Below, in pieces: positions 22,065-34,192 of a stretch of DNA of 64,000 nucleotides; the first letter of the stretch is position 1, and each line of letters begins with the position of its first letter. Location of the stretch: the NCBI RefSeq assembly GCF_040412425.1, contig NC_089766.1:21018065-21082064 (forward strand), written 5' to 3'. The notes under the pieces were generated by a model that did not search any database, was not told the DNA's origin, and was given only the letters and a program-made list of their open reading frames with translations. The DNA comes from Macrobrachium rosenbergii. Its lineage: Eukaryota; Arthropoda; Malacostraca; Decapoda; Palaemonidae. The position numbers and the translations under genes were made by a program.

Positions 22065-24851
22065 ACTTTGGCAAGTCATAATCACATGTGAATGTGGTGC
22101 AAGATGCTGAATGATTCAGCTGAAGTGACCTTTCATTCGCCGGAAGTGTTTCAGAAATGGATTTAACCACCGAGGCCTTTAGTGTGTCGTCAAAGGACGT
22201 CAAATTACACTTGTGAGCTCTCTTTTTGTATCATCAGACTTATGGAAGAGGAATACAAGTTAAACAATAAAAGAAGAAATCTCGAAAATGTGGAATGACA
22301 CAGCACACATGCTTCTTTTATGTATTTACTACCCGAAGACTAAGAGGCCATTTTTTTGTTTAAAGCATATGTTCCACTTGACAAAGATTATTTTTACCTT
22401 GGTAAACATGAAATGTTTAAATATCCTTTGATAATCTAATAAGAATTTACCTGATAGCATGTCAAAAGATTATATGTAACAAAACATTATTCAGTTTCTA
22501 TTCGCTTTATTTTTATGTTCATTACCATTGTTTACAGGAAAAATGAACTGAAATTTGAACCCAATATTGTACTCTAAAACTCTACTGATTGATTTTTTCC
22601 CCAAAGATGGTTTTGCTTTCAGTTTTCTTTTGCTTTATTTAGATTACTGAATTTTCTTTGACTCCACTGACCAAAATGATTTCATTCCTTTTATATTTCT
22701 TACTAAATCTGGTATAAAGTACGTTGTCCACAACTTTATGTAACTAATTTATAGAAATATATGTCACTGTAATTTAAAATTGCCAATAATCTGCGATACA
22801 TCAAACCGTAATTAAACGATGCTGTTGAAGAGAAACCAGAATTCTCTTCAGTAGATGTTACGCGTCTCTTTTTATAAATAAAATCTCATGATAATTTTCC
22901 CCCGAAAGCAAAACGAGGACATAACGCAGAGACAGACATTGAACTGCACAAAAAATAAAATTTTTTCTCTTCCAAAGACTGATTTGATTGTAAGTTATAG
23001 CTATTACGGAGGCCTTTTTCATGGGATTAGAAGGATTATTATTTCATGAGTATCAGAAGCCAAACTTTTGATGTGTTACTCTGTCAATCAGTCATTCCGT
23101 TAACAAACAGTCATTCCGATGACAAACGCTTCCGCTCTTTAGCCGTGTTGGCATAAATCTTTCTGCGGCGATGACTGATATGAGAAAAAGAAAAGTCAAG
23201 GAGAGACAGGATGTTTATTATACTCGCTCAGAATGACTGCCAAGAAGCTTCACCAACTGCCTGTACTGGGTGTTTGCGTTTCACACTACCCCGTGTGACA
23301 GGGGAGCTGTGTCGATTCCCCAAGTTCCCAGGAAACTATTCCACTTTAGGGAGAAAATGATGCAGAAAGTTCCTGAGGGAATCGCAATGATGTCTTTAAC
23401 GAAATAAGAGATGTTTTACGATCATTTGGTGGAGACAGGGAAGAAGGATATCTGTTTAAGGTAGCATTTCACGTCATGACAATAATGATGGCTGTTTTGG
23501 TAAGCGCGTTCTCGCTCTGTATAAGCACAATCCTCGATTCCTTTAGAAAACTCGAAGGTTCTCATTCGAAAACAGAAGCTCAGTAGGCTATTTGTTCATC
23601 AACTTGCTAGTGTCGAGACAAATTTACGCCGTCTAGATGCCACTGAAGTATTTTCCGAACAGAAATCTAAAAAAATAGTCGAAACTTGCCATGACGTTGG
23701 AACAAAGCCATGGTGTCCACAGAAAGTCGCCAAAAGGTAGATGAAACGTGGGATTTCAGAAAGGCAGATGCATAGGCTTGAGAATGAGAGGTCAAGCGGA
23801 TGATGGAGGAGCTTGTTGGTGAAAAAGGAGAAAATTTGAAGATGAACTTTACTTAAAATTCTTTAATACTCAAAAAGCTAAATGTTTTTCACGAACAAAT
23901 TCAGAGGCTTTTTATTTTTCTTTCTTTCTTGCCATGTGACTATTTTATTTATGAACTTGCTCCTTACGAAAAATTATTGAGTGTCAAGCTTTCTTTCGTA
24001 ATTAGTACACTATTTATGATGTCATTAGAACAAAAAGGTTACAATTTATGAACAATCTGTGATCTGCGAAGTTTTAGAACTTTGTTTATCTGAACGCTTT
24101 TTGCTCCTGCTACACGATCGGTAGAATTATAATTCATCAGATGGATTTTGTAACTGAGGTCATTCAATTTTCCGAAAACCTCACCTGTGATGGTCAGCAG
24201 AGATTCTGCCTGGCGGCAGTGCATCTTCATCGTTGAAACAAGTTAAGAAATCACGTCGGAACGAATTTTATTTTTCATACACATTTTCTCTTTCATTTTC
24301 GTAGTCCTACAGATTGTTAGTTTGTCTTTCAACTCATCCCTTTCATTCTCTTACGGAACATGAGTGCCAGGGAGCGAAGGACCACCTCCCTCTTCAGAAC
24401 CTCTACAGTTTTCTTAGAGTAACTTGGCCTTTTCCCATAAACATTTTCTGACAAATGTGACTTACCTGTGGTTTGCAGTGAGACCAAAAGGAATTATGGA
24501 AGCCTTGATAGTCCATCTTTGGGAGAAATTCAATTATGTTGACAATATCATATGCAGGCGATTTTTTTTTTTATTATTATTATTGTTATTCACCGGGTTG
24601 TAGGTCGTCTAGAAAAAGCAAATATCTTACCCCCGTTCAAAAACGCATTTGGACTCTGGAATGTCTTCTTATTTACTGCTGACAAGCAAGGACTATATCT
24701 TGAAAGGATGAAGGAGCTCTCTATATGCTGTAAGGAATACGAGATGAAAGAAGGAGCCTGAGAATAATGACTTTTCTCTTTGCTTCTTTTGCCTCTCCGG
24801 TCGCCCACAAGTGTAAGGTTAGGTAGGGTTTGTCATTCAGGATTACTATAT

Positions 24852-24853
<2 letters not shown>
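22063..24853. other. Intergenic, no gene supported
   Basis: No domain-bearing frame and no long repeat. The region 23100-23800 is somewhat less AT-rich, but its frames are all short. Confidence 0.4.

Positions 24854-24909
<56 letters not shown>
24854..24909. repeat. (CT)n microsatellite
   Basis: About 56 bases of CT, followed by a pyrimidine-rich stretch to about 24960. Confidence 0.95.
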
Positions 24910-24912
<3 letters not shown>

Positions 24913-25539
24913 CGTCTGTCCACCCTCCTTCCCTGTCCTTCTGTCCCTGTCTGTCTTGTTGTTTCCGTCGCCCGGCATTCTTTTTCCGTCTGTTTGTTTC
25001 TCTGTCCACTATAAAATTTCTCCCTCTCTTCAAACGAACCTCATCCAAGCTCGTCATGTTTTCTAACTTGTTATAAATATCCCTTTCACTTTTAATTTAC
25101 ATGTAACACGGTTAGACTAATGCTGATGCAATGTCAACTGCCTATTGGATTCCAGCTGTGAGGATGTGAGTTCTCTAAAGACTAACTATTTCAGCAACGG
25201 AATTGCAATTTCATTCCAAGTCACCATAACCATTCTGAGCGGCTATGAACTGCTTCCTCCAAGAAACGAAGAACTTTCCATGAAATCAGAACAGCCAGTA
25301 AACAGGCAATGTACTGGTTATTTTGTTCGCATGTTCAGGCTAACAGTACACCAGGTGCGTTCTCCATGAACATTTTCTGCAAACGTGGCAAAGTAAGAAA
25401 GCATCTGACTATTCGCGTTCTTCGTTTGCAAAAAGACGTAATCAATATAATGCAATTTAATGATAATGATGAGGTAACTACTTTTTTACATACAACCAGC
25501 CTTTTCAAGAAACAGATTACGAAATTGATTCCAAAATGT

Positions 25540-27206
25540 GTGTTTAGGTTTAGTGAGGGTGTGGTTAGGTTTGGTAGGGGGTGTGTTTAGGTTTAGTGAG
25601 GGGTGTGTTTAGGTTTTGTAGGGGGTGTGTGTTTAGGTTTAGTGAGGGTCGTGTTTAGGTTTTGTAGGGGGTGTGTGTTTAGGTTTAGTGGTAGGGTGCA
25701 TTTAGATTTAGTGGGAGGGGTGTTTATGTTTAGTGGATGATGTGTTTAGGCTTGGTGGGAAGGGTGTTTAGGTTTAGTGGTGGATGTGTTTTGGTTTGGT
25801 GAGTTGGGGTGCATTTAGGTTTAGTGAGGGGTGTGTTTAGGTTTGCTGGGTGGTGTGTGCTTAGATTTAGTGGGGTTTGTTTAAGTTTAGTGGGGGGTGT
25901 GTTTAGGTTTAGTGGGGTGTGCATTTAGGTTTAGTGGAAGGGGTGTTTAGGTTTAGTGGTGGATGTTTTTAGATTTAGTGGGGGTTGTGTTTTGGTTTAA
26001 TGTGTGTGTTTAGGTTTTTGTGGGGAATGTGTTTGGGTTTAGTGGGGTGTATTTCGATTTATGGTGGTGTTTAGGTTTAGTGGGGTGTGTTTAGGTTTAG
26101 TGGGGACGTGTTTAGGGTTGTTGGGATTGTGTTTAGGTTTAGTGGGGGTGTGTTTAGTTTTTAGTGGGAAGTGATATGTTTAGGTTTAGTGGGGTTGTGT
26201 TTAGGGTTTAGTGGGGGGGATATTTTAGGTTTAGTGGGTGTGTTTAGGTTTAGTGGATGATGTGCTTAGGTTTAGTGGGGGTGTGTTTTTGGCTTAGTGG
26301 GGATGTGTTTATGTTTAGTGGGAAGGATGTGTTTAGGTTTAGTGGGGTGTGTTTTGGTTTAGTGGGTGTGTGTTTTTTTAGTGGGAAGGATATGTTTTGG
26401 TTTAGTGGGCGTGTGTTTAGGTTTAGTGGGAAGGATATGCTTAGGTTTAGTGGGGGTGTGTTTAGGTTTAGTGGGAAGGATATGTTTAGGTTTAGTGGAG
26501 GTGTGTTTTGGTTTAGTGGGGCTGTGTTTAGGTTTAGTGGGAAGGATATGTTTTGGTTTAGTGGGGGTGTGTTTAGGTTTAGTGGGAAGGATATGTTTTG
26601 GTTTAGTGGGGGTGTGTTTAGGTTTAGTGGGAAGTATATATTTTGGTTTAGTGGGGGTTTGTTTAGGTTTAGTGGGAAGGATATGTTTAGGTTTAGTGGA
26701 GGTGTGTTTTGGTTTAGTGGGGGTGTGTTTAGGTTTAGTGGGAAGGATATGTTTTGGTTTAGTGGGGTGTGTTTAGGTTTAGTGGGAAGGATATGTTTTG
26801 GTTTAGTGGGGCTGTGTTTAGGTTTAGTGGGAAGGATATGTTTTGGTTTAGTGGGGCTGTGTTTAGGTTTAGTGGGAAGGATATGTTTTGTTTTAGTGGG
26901 GGTGTGTATAGGTTTAGTGGGAAGTATATATTTTGGTTTAGTGGGGGTTTGTTTAGGTTTAGTGGGAAGGATATGTTTTGGTTTAGTGGGGGTTTGTTTA
27001 GGTTTAGTGGGAAGGATATGTTTAGGTTTAGTGGAGGTGTGTTTTAGTTTAGTGGGGGTGTGTTTAGGTTTAGTGGGAAGGATATGTTTTGGTTTAGTGG
27101 GGTGTGTTTAGGTTTAGTGGGAAGGATATGTTTCGGTTTAGTGTGGGTGTGATTTGGTTTAGTGGGGTGTGCTTAGGTTTAGTGGGGGTGTTTCAGTTTT
27201 AGTGAC
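25540..27206 (+). repeat. G-rich telomere-like satellite with a 45-bp higher-order period
   Basis: About 1.67 kb made of the core GTTTAGGTTTAGTGGG and variants. The left part (25540-26250) is irregular: single cores of roughly 18-25 bases separated by GGGGTGTGT. The right part (26250-27180) is regular, alternating TTTAGGTTTAGTGGGAAGGA and TATGTTTTGGTTTAGTGGGG, which gives a 45-base composite unit. Because 45 is a multiple of three, long repetitive open frames appear (RFSGKDMFWFSGGVF per unit); these are by-products, not a protein. The plus strand is G-rich with repeated GGG/GGGG runs, so it could form G-quadruplexes. The TTTAGG words recall the arthropod telomere repeat TTAGG, but no pure telomeric run is present. 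Confidence 0.9.
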
Positions 27207-27220
27207 TTCTTTTAATTATA

Positions 27221-27224
<4 letters not shown>

Positions 27225-27287
<63 letters not shown>

Positions 27288-27461
27288 TGGACATATGAAT
27301 AAAATCATACATACATACATATATAATATATATATATATATATATATAAGATATATATATATATTATATATCTATATAATATATAAACCTATATATGGAT
27401 ATATATACATCATATATGCATCCTCAAGGCTAAATGAACATTATATATATATAATATATAT

Positions 27462-27493
<32 letters not shown>

Positions 27494-27590
27494 ATGGGAT
27501 ATGGATATATACATTAAAATATATACATTTTAAAATATATATATATATATAATATATATTATAAATATATATATATACAAGAACTGGTGA
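27225..27590. repeat. Compound (TA)n microsatellite
   Basis: TA runs interrupted by short mixed sequence, starting about 20 bases after the G-rich satellite ends. Confidence 0.9.
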
Positions 27591-28590
27591 AGAAACAAGT
27601 CTCCACATTCAGTACTTTACTCTACAATGGCCATTGAAAGATAACCAGGAACATATAAAACAAAAATAAAGGAAATATACAGGGCTGAGGGCTCTTTCTC
27701 ATTTTAAGTATTTAAACACGTGGATACAAAAATAGATATATTTCCTGACAGACAGGATCAAAGGGAAATTGAATTAATGCAAAGTTAAATTGCTGCTCAG
27801 AAGTCCTCCCTATGGTGGGGGGAGGGGAAGCTTGAGAATGCCAGGAACACGGACCATCTGAATTCTTCTAATTATATCGTCCTTCTGAAACGATATGAGG
27901 ACCCAGGTTACAATCTAATGCTGGAATTTAATGCTTTACTCGAGGGTATGAAGGTGCCAAGGACAACCTCGAGGCTTAACTAGTGATTAGAGCAATAGGG
28001 CAGTGAGCATATGGGCTGGGATTGAACCACCAAATACTTTACCATATAGGCTGATGTCTGCATCCAGAGTCATCCAAGTCCTTCTCCGCGTCTTCTGCCA
28101 GGGTTCACGTGTGTGTGTGTATAAGGCCTCCCCACCAGGAACTACTCTCAGGTCGTAGGTTGGGTGCGGGAAGGAAGGCGCCCTTGTGATGATGAAGGGC
28201 TGCAGTTGAGTTTCCGCTCGCTCTGGGATTTGCAATTCCCCATTGAAATGGATACTGGCCACGTTGTTGGAGTACAAAGCAAATAGCTACGTCCACATGG
28301 CGACGAGGAAAGAAGTGGGGAGGGGACGTCTGAACTCGTGACCTCCTACATTATATACTGGGCTGTGTGTGAGACCGAACTTCTGGCGCCGTGGCCTATT
28401 ATTACTTCTGGCCAGGTGTAGGGGTGCCAATGGCCTGACCTCCTGTACCAAAGAAAGGTCATATATCCTGTATATATTAAAGAAATGAATTTATAAACAA
28501 TGAACAGTTACTACCACGGGTTCAGATAGGCTAAGATTATCTAAAGAGTGTATTTAGAACCGCTAATCTTTACACATATATATTGATATA
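27591..28590. other. Intergenic, moderately GC-rich, no gene supported
   Basis: 27950-28450 is less AT-rich than its surroundings. It contains TGGTTCAATCCCAG on the minus strand (28013-28026), which resembles a tRNA B box, but no clear A box pairs with it. It may be an old SINE; this is not strong enough to call. Confidence 0.3.
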
Positions 28591-28595
28591 ACCTT

Positions 28596-28884
<289 letters not shown>

Positions 28885-29089
28885 TTCACAACTGGAGAAG
28901 AACATGAAATGTAATCATTCGCAAAAAAAACAATGAAAAACAAGAAGTCAATCAATATTGGTAGCCACATGGAATGTCTCTGACGCTACAAATGTAATGA
29001 TACCGAATGAAAACAAATCAAAACTAAATGTAAAGAATATGAACAATAAGAGAAAGTCTGAGTCGTATTACATTTCTTTATATACGTAT

Positions 29090-30090
29090 GTATATGTTTC
29101 AGTTCCAGGAACATATTTATTTCCGTCATTCATAAGTGATGAACATTTCTTTCGTTAGAGGAATCATCCAGTTTCTTGTTACTCTTGAAATGTGGCTCAG
29201 ATGAACGAGAATCTCTCTCTCTCTATTCTCCTTATTAAAACTGCACCCATTTGCTTTATGGATTAAAGCAATTGTTAAATATGCAGATTCATTTTTCATT
29301 TGAAGAATGGTGTAATCATGGTATATAACATTGATACAATCATGTTCGTGATATGAGACTTCATGAGGCGACAGAATGGAGTGTGATGTGAGATATGAAT
29401 TATGAAGGCAAAAACAAAAATGTCAAATGATGAACGTCACCTGAGAAATCGCTATTTCAATTAAACAGGGAGAAAAATATAACCCTTTGTTATTAACCAC
29501 AACATATCCACTTTAAATTTCCTTAATTTTTATTCAGAACTTGACGAACAACGAATGACAACAATAATATTTTATTCAGAGTCAAATTTGTCAATTGACT
29601 TTGAATAGAATATTATCGTTGTCATTCGCTGTTCGTCAACTCTGAATAAAGATTACGGAAATTTAAAGTGACATGTTGTGGAAATTACAAAGGTTTATAT
29701 TTTCTCCTGTTTAACTGAAATAGTGATTTCTGAGGTGACACAATTTGACATTTTTGCTTTTGCCTTCATAATTCTTATCTAACGTCTCACTAATTTTTGT
29801 CGTTCTTATGAAGTCTCATAATAATTAACATGATTGTATCAATGTTATAAAACCATGATTACACCATTCTTCAAATGAAAAAATGTAATTCTGCATATTA
29901 CATAACAACTTTAATTCATAAAGCAAACTCTTGTCCAGTCTTTGATAAGGAGAATCGAGAGACACAATTCCCTGCATCTGAGCCAAATGTTTTCATAGAA
30001 ACTGGAGGCTTTTTGGCTGAAAGGAAAATCAATGATTATCACTTAAAATGGCGGAAATAAATATGTTCCTGAAACTGAAATATAAGATGT
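29090..30090. repeat. Large imperfect palindrome (about 1 kb) centred on 29590
   Basis: Arms of about 490 bases pair across a 9-base loop (29586-29594). Matched landmarks at symmetric distances include GACAACAATAATATT (29557-29571) with AATATTATCGTTGTC (29609-29623), TTATGAAGGC with GCCTTCATAA, ATTTGAAGAATGGTGTAATC with GATTACACCATTCTTCAAAT, GTGGCTCAGATG with CATCTGAGCCAAAT, and AGTTCCAGGAACATATTTAT with ATAAATATGTTCCTGAAACT. Arms differ by scattered substitutions and small indels, so this is not a simple assembly fold-back of identical reads. No coding frame is convincing. It could be a large foldback/MITE-like element, an inverted duplication, or a source of long hairpin RNA. Confidence 0.85.
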
Positions 30091-31775
30091 AAATTGTATC
30101 CTTATGACTTCATTTGTGACTTTGCAAGATTTTTCATGCAATGAAATATCTCATAATGACTTTTTCTGTAAGAAGAATCTCTCTAACTTAACATTTTGTG
30201 GTTGAGACGAAAAACTAGTAAAAGTGTTAAAATTAAAACCTGCTCTCATTTTCTGGATCAAAGGGAAAGAGAAACTCTTGTTCAAGTCGTCGCTGAATGA
30301 ATGTCATTACTCGCCTTATTTTTTTTTTTTTTTTAATGGAGAGGAAAACTCTCTTCCTTTGAGGGAAGACAAAGGAATATGTACTCCTGGCCTCAGGGTT
30401 CCGATCCAGGACTTGACAAACTTTCTCTCTCTCTCTCTCTTTGTATATTAAAGATTGAAATCTCGGTTTGGAAATTTAAAGGCCATACTTAATGGCGTCA
30501 CTATGGCTTCCTGATCTTAGAGCAAACTCAGTTCAACAGGCTGGGTAATTTTTGGTTAGGACGTGAGCCAACGAGTGATCCTGTGTTCGATCCCTGACTG
30601 TAGCATATGTGTTCCATGAAAACGAGTTGTGTCACTAATAACTTCACAAGTGAAACAGTATCTTGCTGTCGGTCGACTGTGGTGGGTCTCAATCAAGGTG
30701 CAGAAGGGCATGTGGCTTTTTGCAATCTCACCAGAAAAGTCTCTTCCCATCACGCATGTTGCTCTCCTACTCAGCTCGTCTCATAGCATGATATCGTCAG
30801 TGAATGAAAGAATTCTCAGTCTTAAAACCCTTTCTCCCCTTTCCTTATGTCACGGTGCTTTTTCCTCTTCTTTTGCTCAGTCTTCTCTTTTCCTTTCTCC
30901 AAAAAATGACGTCTTCTGAAAGTTCTTTGAACTTTCAGTCACATTAGCATATTTAGGTTATTTTTTTCATTTCCTAAGATTCAGAAGCACACCATAAATA
31001 AATTTAATACGACATGAAATACCGCCATTCCTAACAAATAGGAGCCTGACAGAAAAATACTGCTTTAAATTACAGTCCCTCTGTAGTTATTCTGTAAATG
31101 CACAGAACGAACATATTTCGTAACACACACTTAGTACTTATAGACGGTTTGATCAAAATCATTTTTGGAGATACTTATGATGCTATGAAAACGTTAGGCC
31201 TATCTTGACCATCATTTGGCCATTGTGATCTGTCCAGAATGTATGGGGCATTTATGTCTATTGCAGACGGTCGGTCTGTAGGGCTCTTACTACTATGTAG
31301 AGTATATTCAGTAAGTAAAGATGTATCTCCTTCGCCCCAGCCACTGGTATATTTATTGCTTTCCTGGTACCCTGCTGTGCTTCTCCCAGTTGAGGAAAAA
31401 TGTAAACACAGGAAGTTCACCCTTTCAACTCTATGTAGGCGTTCATTTCCGTGAGTAATAGGAATGTTTACTTCTGTATAAATCGACTCCTTACCTGGAA
31501 TGAGATGCAGTATTCATACCTCCATTAGCATTACTCCCGTTACAAAAAGTTATTCTAAATTTCTATTCTATATTTATTCTTCATTTGCTGTCATCAGCAT
31601 ATCAGGAAAAGAAATTCTGCCAGTCAGTTCGATACTTTTACAGTATTTTCATGTTATGTTGCCACCCAAAGAGGTCAATATACATCTGTCAAATACTGTG
31701 GTTCTCAGACAGCCTCAGTGTGGATTCAGTAGGCAAGACCAGCAGTCACTCTATTCTCCGTCACTTATTTATTGT
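30091..31775. other. Intergenic, no gene supported
   Basis: No domain-bearing frame. A sequence near 30576-30600 (GTGTTCGATCCCTGAC) resembles a tRNA B box but lacks a convincing A box. A short CT run lies at 30423-30442. Confidence 0.35.
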
Positions 31776-31840
31776 CTCCTCCTCCTCCTCCTCCTCCTCC
31801 TCCTCCTCCTCCTCCTCCTCCTCCTCCTCCTCCTCCTCCT
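31776..31840. repeat. (TCC)n trinucleotide microsatellite
   Basis: About 65 bases of TCC, the only long trinucleotide run of this type in the window. It creates poly-serine and poly-leucine frames that should not be taken as coding. Confidence 0.95.
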
Positions 31841-32079
31841 CGATACATCAGATGGTTTCAAATGTTATCGTTCCTGATCGCTTAGATTTTAAATAATCTC
31901 TTGCTGAGTCTCTTTAGCTAAACATCTTCGTGGGTTTGTGTGTCTTCCAGGAGACTAATTTTGAGTTTTGCATCTGAATGATATATTAGTTCTGCTACAT
32001 CTAATTCCCGTAGTCAGTATGCAAAGTCCCTTGCTGGCGTGATGCAACCATGCGTAAACAAATCAATAAGTAAATTAAT

Positions 32080-32170
32080 TACATATATATGTATACTTCC
32101 CTATGTGTATACATGTATATCTATCTAGGGTATATATATATATATATATATATACCTGTATTATATTTAT

Positions 32171-32206
<36 letters not shown>

Positions 32207-32433
32207 ATAATATATATTTTATATATATATATATATATATATGAAATATGTATATATATATATAAATATATATATATTTATATATATTATATATGTATGT
32301 ATGAAAATATAGATGTATGTATGATCAGATATAGGTACATTATATTTATTGATGGATATAATTGATCCTATATATATATATTATATATATATATATATAG
32401 TATTTATATATATTATATATATATATATATATA
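32080..32433. repeat. Compound (TA)n microsatellite abutting the 5' LTR of gypsy copy 2
   Basis: TA-rich sequence runs directly into the first recognisable LTR bases at 32434. TA sequence also begins immediately after the 3' LTR (41687), so the element sits inside, or is bounded by, a TA tract. Confidence 0.85.
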
Positions 32434-33385
32434 ATTCAGAAAAATATGGCTGCTACAATTTTAAAGGACACATATATAATGCATTTCATAGCTTCAATGC
32501 TTTAAGATGTGATGGAAGAATTTTGGAGTCAGATGGAACTAGGTCGAGAGAGACTCGAGGTAAAATCTTTGTGTTCAGCAAATAGTTTGATTCCTCAGCA
32601 ATATTGCCAGTCAGGTGATCTTCCGAAGTGTTATGTATATTCGTGAGTACGTGCGTTAATTTGATCTAGATTATGCCAAAATCTGCCCTAAAAGTGAGTT
32701 TGATCGTTCATTAACGTGATAGAACTGCAGTTGTCTAGACGTAGCTTTGGAGAGGATCCAGGCTTTGAAATCGGCAGATAAGGTAGAGTTTGAAATCTCT
32801 GTTTTTATGGGAGGAAATTGAACTTGTGATTTTTACCATGATTTTCTAATCATTATGAACTTTTGAACTGGTGTGAGATTTAATATGAATATTCATACCT
32901 CTTTCATATTATTATTTTGTCATGTTACGTTTGCCATATCTTGGCTATGCATTTACACTTTCCATTATTGTGTTTTGCATTTCATATATTTTTTGGGAGT
33001 TTTCTATCATGTTTAATTCTTCCGACAGATGTCTGTGGACAGATGTCGGGACAGTGTGGACTGTTTCGAATAACATGTGGTAGACTGTTTTTTTTGACAT
33101 GACTAATTATTGATTTGGGGAGTATGTGTGAGTTTGGATATTTTCAGGCTATTAGCCATAGTGAGACTTCTTTAATCAGAAGTGTTTTGCAGTTCAGAGT
33201 TTAGTTATCTAACTCGATAATTCATTTATTATGCATTTTAATCTTGCTTTGTTTTATTCATTTCTTGTTGGGTTATTTGAATAATAAACCTATTTTTGTA
33301 GAAACTATTATGTTTTTTTTAAATGGTCCATTTAATTGATTTGGTGAGAATGAGTGAGATTCGGGTGGGTGAACTTCGATGAGAA

Positions 33386-33464
<79 letters not shown>

Positions 33465-33584
33465 AGGAGAAAATGGATGGGGTGTTATCATGAGCGAACG
33501 TTCATACGCCTCCGTTTCCTGAATAAAGATCGTTGGAGCACGTTACGTACACCTTCAAAAAGTGTTAATTCTGTCCTTGTTACA
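32434..33584 (+). repeat. 5' LTR of gypsy copy 2
   Basis: Direct repeat of 40519-41686, sharing TTCAGAAAA(A)TATGGCTGC at the start and CTGTCCT(T/C)GTTACA at the end. The first bases seen in the 3' LTR (TGTGGTGGCCGAGCTC, 40501 on) are missing here and replaced by TA repeat, so this LTR is slightly 5'-truncated or misassembled. It ends in the canonical CA. It contains a (GA)n run (33389-33461) and AATAAA signals at 33283-33288 and 33522-33527, either of which could serve polyadenylation. Confidence 0.9.
33389..33461. repeat. (GA)n microsatellite inside the 5' LTR
   Basis: Pure GA run carried by the LTR itself: the 3' LTR has a GA run at the same place, so it is part of the element and not host sequence. 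Confidence 0.95.
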
Positions 33585-33592
33585 GAATTAAA

Positions 33593-33610
33593 TGGCGGCA
33601 GCGGTGTCTG
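33593..33610 (+). promoter_or_regulatory. Candidate primer binding site of gypsy copy 2
   Basis: TGGCGGCAGCGGTGTCTG begins 8 bases after the LTR end. TGG at the start fits pairing with the CCA end of a tRNA, as is usual for LTR elements. I cannot assign the tRNA. Two related words (AAATGGTGGC at 33617 and AAATGGTGGCAGC at 33627) follow within 35 bases. Confidence 0.5.
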
Positions 33611-34192
33611 ATTTTAAATGGTGGCAAATGGTGGCAGCATGATTTTAATGTCTTTAATGATGGCGAAAGAGGAGATTGCTAATAGACTAATTGGTAACGT
33701 TGATGCCCAAGGCATAGGCGACTTCACCTAAGAGCTAAGGTGACGGGTCAGTGTTGAATGACTGAGTAGGGTCGTGATTACGTGTGAAATACGGGAACCT
33801 CTTTTTTTCCGTTTCTATTCGAGTACTGGGAGTGGGGAGTTGTGAAATAGATCTGGATGATCTCTAGAGCAATTTTGGGGTTAACAAAATACCCAAATAA
33901 GTGTGAATAGTGGCGATTGTGAGTTAATTACGCAAAGTGATGATTCAACAAGAATCGCGCTGGTGTTTTTTTTGCTTCGCCTTCGAGTGGGTGACGTCAC
34001 AGGCTACACAGCAAAGTTGAGAGATAGGTACTCCGTTTTCTGTTTCAAAATTGGTAAGTACCCCATTCTCGTAAGTTGCGCAGAACGCCGTTTTCTATTC
34101 TTCTTTTAGAGGGGGTAACTTTTACCTTTCTCTAGTGTTCTTTTTGGTTTCTTTTTATGTTGTTACGCTCAGGGCGTGTGATTACTCACAAA
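33611..34192. other. Untranslated leader of gypsy copy 2
   Basis: Non-coding stretch between the primer-site candidate and the first gag codons. It has several upstream ATGs with short frames. No fold or packaging signal could be recognised by eye. Confidence 0.5.

Noticed and set aside
24721..25076. Serine-leucine and arginine-glutamate frames at (CT)n/(GA)n runs (also near 14138, 21916, 33273, 41390 and 53625)
   Set aside because: Microsatellite by-products with no domain.
26257..27111. 284-residue open frame of repeated FRFSGKDMFWFSG-type peptides
   Set aside because: It is explained fully by the 45-bp satellite period, which keeps any stop-free phase open. It has no start context, domain or non-repeat flank.
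30540..30610. tRNA gene or SINE head at a GTGTTCGATCCC word
   Set aside because: The B box is imperfect and no A box or cloverleaf is visible upstream.
31500..31896. Frames with poly-leucine or poly-serine near the (TCC)n run, including a RQPQCGFSRQDQQS stretch recalling LINE reverse transcriptase
   Set aside because: The resemblance is limited to a few residues, with no neighbouring motif in any frame.
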